This document shows, one piece after another, positions 59,385 through 64,000 of a stretch of 64,000 nt of DNA. The notes under the pieces are model-generated. The model was given only the letters and a program-made list of their open reading frames with translations. It made no database searches and was not told the DNA's origin. This DNA is from Salinicola salarius (GTDB lineage Bacteria; Pseudomonadota; Gammaproteobacteria; Pseudomonadales; Halomonadaceae), in assembly GCF_002179555.1 (NCBI RefSeq), contig NZ_NHOU01000015.1, forward strand, positions 22,266-86,265, read 5' to 3'. Position 1 is the first letter of the stretch; every line of letters begins with the position of its first letter. Made by a program: the position numbers and the translations under genes.

Positions 59385-61025
59385 ATGCAAGATCTGACCC
59401 TGGTGATGGCGCAGCTGGACCCGCTGGTGGGCGATATCGCCGGCAATACCGCGGCGGCCATCGAGGCGGTGCGCGAGGCGCGCATCGAGCACGGTGCGGA
59501 CATAGTGGTTTTCAGCGAGCTGTTTCTGACCGGCTACCCGCCGGAGGATCTACTGCTGCGCGAGGCGATGGAGCCGCGCCTGCAGGAGGCGCTGGCGGAA
59601 ATGGCCCGCAAGATCGACAGGATCGCGCCGGAGACGCTGGTCATCATCGGCTATCCGGGCATGCGCCAGGGCGCGCGCCGCAATCTGGCTGGCGTATTGC
59701 TGGGTGGCCAGTGGCGCGGCGAGTATGCCAAGCAGGCGCTGCCCAACTATCAGGTTTTCGACGAAGACCGTTATTTCGAACCCGGAAACGAGCCGCTGGT
59801 GATAGAACATCGGGGCGCCAGACTCGGCATCCTGATCTGCGAAGATCTCTGGGATGGCGCGCCGGTGCGTCGGTCAGCCGAGGCTGGCGCCGACATCCTG
59901 GTGACGCTCAACGCGTCGCCGTTCCATCTCGACAAGCCCGCCGAGCGCGAGCGTCTTTTTGCCGAGCGCGCACGGGAAGTCGACAGACCGCTGGTTTACG
60001 TCAACGCCATCGGCGGCCAGGACGAGCTGGTGTTCGATGGCGGTTCTTTGGTGCTGGACGCTGCCGGTGACGTCGCCGTGCGCGCGCCGTTCTGGCAGGT
60101 CGGGCTGATGCCGGTCCGGTTCACCCGGGAGGGCGGCAGCTGGACTCCCCAAGTGGGGGAGCGCGAGCCGCTGCTCGGCGCCGAGGAAAACCTCTACTGC
60201 GCGCTGGTGACCGGGCTTCGCGACTACGTCAACAAGAGTGGTTTCAAGGGCGTGGTGATGGGGCTTTCCGGCGGCATCGACTCGTCGCTGTCGCTGGCCA
60301 TTGCGGTCGATGCGCTGGGGCCGGATCGGGTCCATGCAGTGATGATGCCGTACCATTACACCGCCGAGATCTCCCAGGCCGACGCGGCCGAACAGGCGAA
60401 GATGCTGGGTGTCGGCTACGAGGTGATGCCGATCGCGCCGATGGTCGAAGCCTTCACGGCCACGCTGGCGGAAAGCTTTACGGGGCTAGCGGCCGATACC
60501 ACGGAGGAGAACCTGCAGTCTCGCGTGCGCGGCGTGCTGCTGATGGCGATCTCCAACAAGAAGGGGCTGATGGTCCAGACCACCGGCAACAAGAGCGAGA
60601 TGGCGGTGGGCTATGCCACGCTCTACGGCGACATGGTCGGTGGCTACAATGCGCTCAAGGACGTCTACAAGACCTGGGTCTACCGCCTGGCCAACTGGCG
60701 CAATGCCCAGGAGCCGGCGATCCCCGAGCGGGTAATCACGCGTCCGCCCTCTGCCGAACTGGCGCCGGATCAGCAGGACAGCGACTCGTTGCCGGGTTAC
60801 GACGTGCTGGATGCGATTCTCGAACGCTACATCGAAGGCGACATGAGCGCCGAGGCGATCATCGAGGCAGGATTCGAGCGCGACGACGTCTACCAGGTGG
60901 TCAAACTGGTCGATCGCAGCGAATACAAGCGACGGCAGGCGCCGGTAGGCGTGCGGGTGACGCTCAGAGGATTCGGACGCGACCGGCGCTACCCCATCGT
61001 CAACGGGTGGAAGCCGGGGAAATGA
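59385..61025 (+). CDS. nadE: Glutamine-dependent NAD+ synthetase
   Basis: NadE amidates deamido-NAD using ammonia from its own glutaminase domain. The 546-residue product has a nitrilase-type domain with the E45-K116-C152 triad (FSELFLTGYP; YAKQALPNY; LICEDLWDG). The synthetase domain carries the P-loop SGGIDS at 295-300. The ATG at 59385 gives the canonical start (MQDLTLVMAQLDP). A hairpin overlaps its stop codon. Confidence 0.95.
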   Translation: MQDLTLVMAQLDPLVGDIAGNTAAAIEAVREARIEHGADIVVFSELFLTGYPPEDLLLREAMEPRLQEALAEMARKIDRIAPETLVIIGYPGMRQGARRNLAGVLLGGQWRGEYAKQALPNYQVFDEDRYFEPGNEPLVIEHRGARLGILICEDLWDGAPVRRSAEAGADILVTLNASPFHLDKPAERERLFAERAREVDRPLVYVNAIGGQDELVFDGGSLVLDAAGDVAVRAPFWQVGLMPVRFTREGGSWTPQVGEREPLLGAEENLYCALVTGLRDYVNKSGFKGVVMGLSGGIDSSLSLAIAVDALGPDRVHAVMMPYHYTAEISQADAAEQAKMLGVGYEVMPIAPMVEAFTATLAESFTGLAADTTEENLQSRVRGVLLMAISNKKGLMVQTTGNKSEMAVGYATLYGDMVGGYNALKDVYKTWVYRLANWRNAQEPAIPERVITRPPSAELAPDQQDSDSLPGYDVLDAILERYIEGDMSAEAIIEAGFERDDVYQVVKLVDRSEYKRRQAPVGVRVTLRGFGRDRRYPIVNGWKPGK

Positions 61026-61034
61026 CCCCGGCTT
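61011..61034 (+). terminator. Hairpin spanning the nadE stop codon
   Basis: The 9-bp stem 61011-61019 with 61026-61034 holds the TGA in its loop. There is no U-run after it, so intrinsic termination would be weak. Confidence 0.4.
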
Positions 61035-61035
61035 C

Positions 61036-61166
61036 GCCGAGGAGCCGTAAGCTATAAGAGCGGCGCTGCGCGCCTGGAAGCTGGAAGTAGTCTCTACCTG
61101 TCAAAGCAGGTGTTCTGAGTCTTTGACTTTTCTTACAGCTTACCGCTTATCACTTACAGCTCCCCG
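61036..61166. repeat. Intergenic repeat-like element between nadE and bamD
   Basis: On one strand the segment reads AGCTGTAAGTGATAAGCGG, then TAAGCTGTAAG (61137-61166). A related GTAAGCTATAAGAGCGG lies at the other end in opposite orientation (61047-61063). GTCAAAG (61100-61106) and CTTTGAC (61121-61127) form an inner inverted repeat. The composition is unlike the flanking genes. It may be a dispersed intergenic repeat; copy number needs a genome search. Confidence 0.45.
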
Positions 61167-61172
61167 AAGGGG

Positions 61173-61988
61173 CTAGTCCTTGAGCGCCAGCGGCGGGTCG
61201 ACATCGATGTGCTTGGGCACGAAGGTGTCGCCGTCGAGTTGGCTGTTGTCGGGATCGTTCTCGATCAGGGTCCGGAGTACGGTCTGCGCGCGATCCCGCA
61301 TGTTCAGGCCGAGATAGCCCTCCACCATGACCGCCAATGCGTCACGCGTCGCCTCGGCTTTCGGGTAATGCTCGATGACCCAGCGGCCACGCTCGACGGC
61401 CGCGACGTAGGCACCCTTGCGCAGATAGAAGTCGGCAACCTGCAACTCGTGACGTGCCATGACGTTGCGCAGATAGATGATGCGCTGACGGGCATCCGGC
61501 GCGTAGGCGCTGTCGGGGAAGCGGCGTACCAGTTCGCCGAAGTCGACATAGGCATCGCGGGAGGCGCCCAGGTCACGCTTGGAGATATCGATCAGCTCCA
61601 GGCTTTCGAGGCTGAAGCGCCCTGCCTGGTAGGCACCGAGACCGCGCATGTAGTAGGCGTAGTCGACCTGCGGATGATCGGGGTGAAGGCGGATGAACCG
61701 GCTGGCAGCGGCCCGGGTCTTCTCCCAGTCCTCGACTTCGTAATAGGCGTAGATCAGTTCCAGCTGGGCCTGCTCGGCATAGCGACCGAACGGGAAACGG
61801 GTATCCAGAGCCTCCAGCTGGGTCACGGCGGTGCTGTAACGGCCGGCGTCGAGGGAACTCTGGGCTTGCTGGTACAGTTCCTGCTGCTCCTGCAGGTCGG
61901 GAGCCGGCTCGTTGCTGGCGCAGCCAGCGAGCAGGGCGCCTGCCAGCAACATGCCGGCCAGAGCAGAACATCGCGCAGAAAATCGCAT
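61173..61988 (-). CDS. bamD: Outer membrane assembly lipoprotein BamD
   Basis: BamD is the essential lipoprotein of the BAM complex that inserts outer-membrane proteins. The 271-residue product has a signal with lipobox LAGC (C23) and TPR-like repeats (about 35-240; [25 protein letters not shown] is split by one such repeat). GAGGA gives better spacing to the ATG at 61988 than to the adjacent one at 61991. It is divergent from rluD, the typical arrangement. Confidence 0.93.
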   Translation of the reverse strand: MRFSARCSALAGMLLAGALLAGCASNEPAPDLQEQQELYQQAQSSLDAGRYSTAVTQLEALDTRFPFGRYAEQAQLELIYAYYEVEDWEKTRAAASRFIRLHPDHPQVDYAYYMRGLGAYQAGRFSLESLELIDISKRDLGASRDAYVDFGELVRRFPDSAYAPDARQRIIYLRNVMARHELQVADFYLRKGAYVAAVERGRWVIEHYPKAEATRDALAVMVEGYLGLNMRDRAQTVLRTLIENDPDNSQLDGDTFVPKHIDVDPPLALKD

Positions 61989-62068
61989 CATTATCCTCGT
62001 ATCAACCATTCCTTGGCGGCCGTGCTAGAATCCGCCGAACCCGGCTCACTATAAAGCAAACCCTCGTG

Positions 62069-62120
62069 CCGGCGAAACGCACCGACGAAACGCGCCGACG
62101 AAATACACCGGCGAAACGGA
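62069..62120 (+). repeat. Four 13-bp tandem repeats upstream of rluD
   Basis: CCGGCGAAACGCA, CCGACGAAACGCG, CCGACGAAATACA and CCGGCGAAACGGA follow each other without gaps, ending 14 bases before the rluD start. The period of 13 is not a multiple of three, so it is not a coding repeat. It fills most of the rluD leader, and no ribosome-binding sequence is apparent after it. Confidence 0.75.
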
Positions 62121-62134
62121 ATCGATCCCCACGT

Positions 62135-63091
62135 ATGGCCGACATCTTGAAGCGTGACGAGCGCATACCCGAGCATTTGGCCGGGCGACGTCTTGACCAG
62201 ACCGCAGCCGAAATGTTCCCCGAATTCTCGCGAGAACGCCTCAAGGGGTGGATTCAGCAGGGCGAATTGACACTCGATGGGCAAAAGGCCCGACCCAAGG
62301 ATAAGGTGATCGGTGGCGAGCGGCTAGCGCTCGATACCCGGCTCGAGGAGGAAGTCCGGTGGGAGCCTCAGGCGATTCCGCTGTCCATCGTCTTCGAGGA
62401 TGACGATGTCATGGTCATCGACAAGCCCGCCGGCCTGGTGGTGCATCCCGCTGCCGGCAACCCCGATGGCACGCTGCTCAACGCACTGCTGTACCACCAT
62501 GCGCCGCTGGCGGCGATCCCCCGGGCGGGGATCGTCCATCGCCTCGACAAGGACACCACCGGCCTGATGATGGTGGCGAAGACGCTGACGGCGCAGACGG
62601 CTCTGGTGGCTCAGTTGCAGGCACGAACCGTCTCGCGGGAGTATGACGCCATCGTGGTCGGCGCGATGACCGCGGGCGGCAAGGTGGACGCACCGATCGG
62701 CCGCCACCCCAAGGACCGCCAGCGCCAGGCGGTCACGGCTTCGGGCAAGCCGGCGGTCACGCACTATCGGGTCAACGAGCGCTTTCGTGCCCATACCCAT
62801 GTCCGCTGCCGGCTCGAAACCGGGCGGACGCATCAGATCCGCGTGCATCTAGCGCACGTTCGCTATCCGCTGGTCGGTGATCCGGTATATGGCGGGCGGT
62901 TGAAAATGCCGGCCGGTGCCGGCGAATCACTGAAGACGCTGCTGAGGGAATTTCCGCGCCAGGCGCTGCATGCGCACAAGCTGCGCTTCGATCATCCGGT
63001 CAGCGGGGCGCCGGTCGAGTGCAAGGCGCCGTTGCCGGACGACATGTTTCTACTGCTGGACGCGCTGCGCGAGGATCAGGAGTCCGATTGA
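62135..63091 (+). CDS. rluD: 23S rRNA pseudouridine synthase RluD
   Basis: RluD makes pseudouridines in helix 69 of 23S rRNA (1911, 1915 and 1917 in E. coli). The 318-residue product has an N-terminal S4 domain ([21 protein letters not shown], from 20) and the catalytic D138 in [10 protein letters not shown]. The C-terminal block [15 protein letters not shown] follows. The ATG at 62135 matches family length; a GTG at 62066 would add a basic tail encoded by the 13-bp repeats and is unlikely. Confidence 0.95.
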   Translation: MADILKRDERIPEHLAGRRLDQTAAEMFPEFSRERLKGWIQQGELTLDGQKARPKDKVIGGERLALDTRLEEEVRWEPQAIPLSIVFEDDDVMVIDKPAGLVVHPAAGNPDGTLLNALLYHHAPLAAIPRAGIVHRLDKDTTGLMMVAKTLTAQTALVAQLQARTVSREYDAIVVGAMTAGGKVDAPIGRHPKDRQRQAVTASGKPAVTHYRVNERFRAHTHVRCRLETGRTHQIRVHLAHVRYPLVGDPVYGGRLKMPAGAGESLKTLLREFPRQALHAHKLRFDHPVSGAPVECKAPLPDDMFLLLDALREDQESD

Positions 63092-63897
63092 TGAGTTCCG
63101 AACATGATTCGTCGATACTGGCGAACGAACCCGAGACATCGTCGGTAGACGCGCCGACCCTGCTGCTGCCCGACTGGCCCGCGCCGAGCACGGTCAGGGC
63201 CTTCGTCACCACGCGCGAGACCGGCCCCAGCCGGGGCGATTTCGCGGCGTTCAACCCGGCGGCTCACGTTGGCGACGATCCCGATACCGTGGTTCGCTGC
63301 CGGGATCGGCTGGTGACCGAGATCGGCGACCAGCGGCCGCTGCTGTGGCTCGATCAGGTGCATGGCGCCCGCGTCGTCCAGCACTACCAGTCGCGTTATC
63401 GCCGGCAGCCGCCGCAAGCCGACGCTTCGGTGGCATTCGACCGTCGCCATGCCTGCGTCATTCTCACCGCGGACTGTCTACCGGTCTTTTTCTGCGATCG
63501 GCAGGGAACGCGTGTCGGCTTGGCTCATGCCGGGTGGCGCGGTCTTGCTGGCGGTGTGCTGGAAGCCAGCGTGGCAGCGTTGGGTGTCGACCCCGAAGAG
63601 CTGATGGTGTGGATGGGGCCGGCGATCTCCAACGCCCAGTTCGAGGTCGGGCCGGAAGTCTTCGAGGCCTTCGTCGCCATGCAGCCCGATGCCGAGAGTG
63701 CTTTCGAGCGCAGCCCTTATCGCCTGAACCATTACATGGCGGACCTTTATCGGCTCGCTCGACTGCGCCTGGAGCGCATCGGCGTTCTATCGGTCAGTGG
63801 CGGCCATTTCTGCACGGCGTGCGAATCCCGTTTCTACTCCCATCGCCGCGATGATGGGCATACCGGGCGGATGGCCAGTGCGATCTGGCTGCGCTGA
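63091..63897 (+). CDS. pgeF: Purine nucleoside phosphorylase PgeF (YfiH family)
   Basis: This family, once called multicopper-oxidase-like, has purine nucleoside phosphorylase/adenosine deaminase activity and affects peptidoglycan fidelity in E. coli. The 268-residue product has the metal ligands H91 (DQVHGARVV), C129 (TADCLPV) and H146 (AHAGWRG). The ATG shares one base with the rluD stop, and AGGATCAGGAG lies before it, so the pair is coupled as in most gammaproteobacteria. Confidence 0.92.
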   Translation: MSSEHDSSILANEPETSSVDAPTLLLPDWPAPSTVRAFVTTRETGPSRGDFAAFNPAAHVGDDPDTVVRCRDRLVTEIGDQRPLLWLDQVHGARVVQHYQSRYRRQPPQADASVAFDRRHACVILTADCLPVFFCDRQGTRVGLAHAGWRGLAGGVLEASVAALGVDPEELMVWMGPAISNAQFEVGPEVFEAFVAMQPDAESAFERSPYRLNHYMADLYRLARLRLERIGVLSVSGGHFCTACESRFYSHRRDDGHTGRMASAIWLR

Positions 63898-64000
63898 CGA
63901 TCGCTTTGCTTTCTAAACGCAACTTTCCATCGTCAGTCAGCTTTACCACCGCCAGTTCGGCTTTTCGCCTGTAACTATTCAGGTGGCTGCGGATGGCATG
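63898..64000. other. Unassigned end of window
   Basis: The last 103 bases hold no gene I can support. In many relatives clpB follows pgeF, but its start is not visible here. Confidence 0.4.

Overview
This 64 kb window is a chromosomal segment of a high-GC gammaproteobacterium. The gene content and order fit the Oceanospirillales, and the family Halomonadaceae (for example Salinicola, Kushneria or Halomonas) is my best guess. That placement is inferred from protein similarity and synteny recalled from memory, not from a search. Most of the window is conserved core genome. The accessory parts are a carotenoid gene cluster, a photolyase/MerR locus and a type IV minor-pilin operon.

Layout. 1-10.4 kb: the end of the S10 operon (L22, S3, L16, L29, S17), the complete spc operon (L14 to SecY and L36) and the alpha operon (S13, S11, S4, RpoA, L17), closed by a strong terminator. 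10.5-20.3 kb: uvrA diverging from a yajR-like exporter and ssb; an SMP-30/gluconolactonase-like gene with a repeat array in its promoter; a sugar-nucleotide-reductase-like gene coupled to plsC; then fabA-fabB. 20.4-26.7 kb: a PAS-GGDEF-EAL protein, a CPD photolyase, an MlrA/LitR-like MerR regulator, a frameshifted CbiX-like chelatase and a TIGR01777 epimerase, with TGTACA inverted repeats in the gaps. 26.7-30.1 kb: rapA and a small membrane protein. 30.2-37.5 kb: a Pantoea-type zeaxanthin glucoside cluster, crtE-idi-crtX-crtY-crtI-crtB on the minus strand with crtZ convergent. 37.8-51.5 kb: ispB, tRNA-Pro(CGG), rplU-rpmA-obgE, proB, rpsT, murJ, ribF-ileS-lspA-fkpB-ispH. 51.6-58.0 kb: pilV-pilW-pilX-pilY1-pilE plus a small secreted protein, and a fimT/fimU-like pseudopilin on the other strand. 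58.1-63.9 kb: thiO, nadE, bamD, rluD, pgeF. The order ispB to thiO closely follows the equivalent Pseudomonas aeruginosa region as I remember it.

The most notable signals are these. (1) The carotenoid operon carries a one-base frameshift in crtE, another in crtX and a short in-frame gap in crtI; a third frameshift breaks the CbiX-like gene. These are either real decay or systematic errors at G/C runs. (2) TGTACA-type palindromes flank a MerR regulator that lacks the B12-binding and photosensing residues of CarH, next to a photolyase, which suggests a light-response locus of the B12-independent (class II LitR) kind. (3) The isoleucyl-tRNA synthetase keeps the spacing of its C-terminal zinc site but has Asp/Ser at all four cysteine positions. 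(4) Three different short tandem repeats lie immediately upstream of ileS (about 21 bp), rluD (13 bp) and the SMP-30 gene (16 bp).
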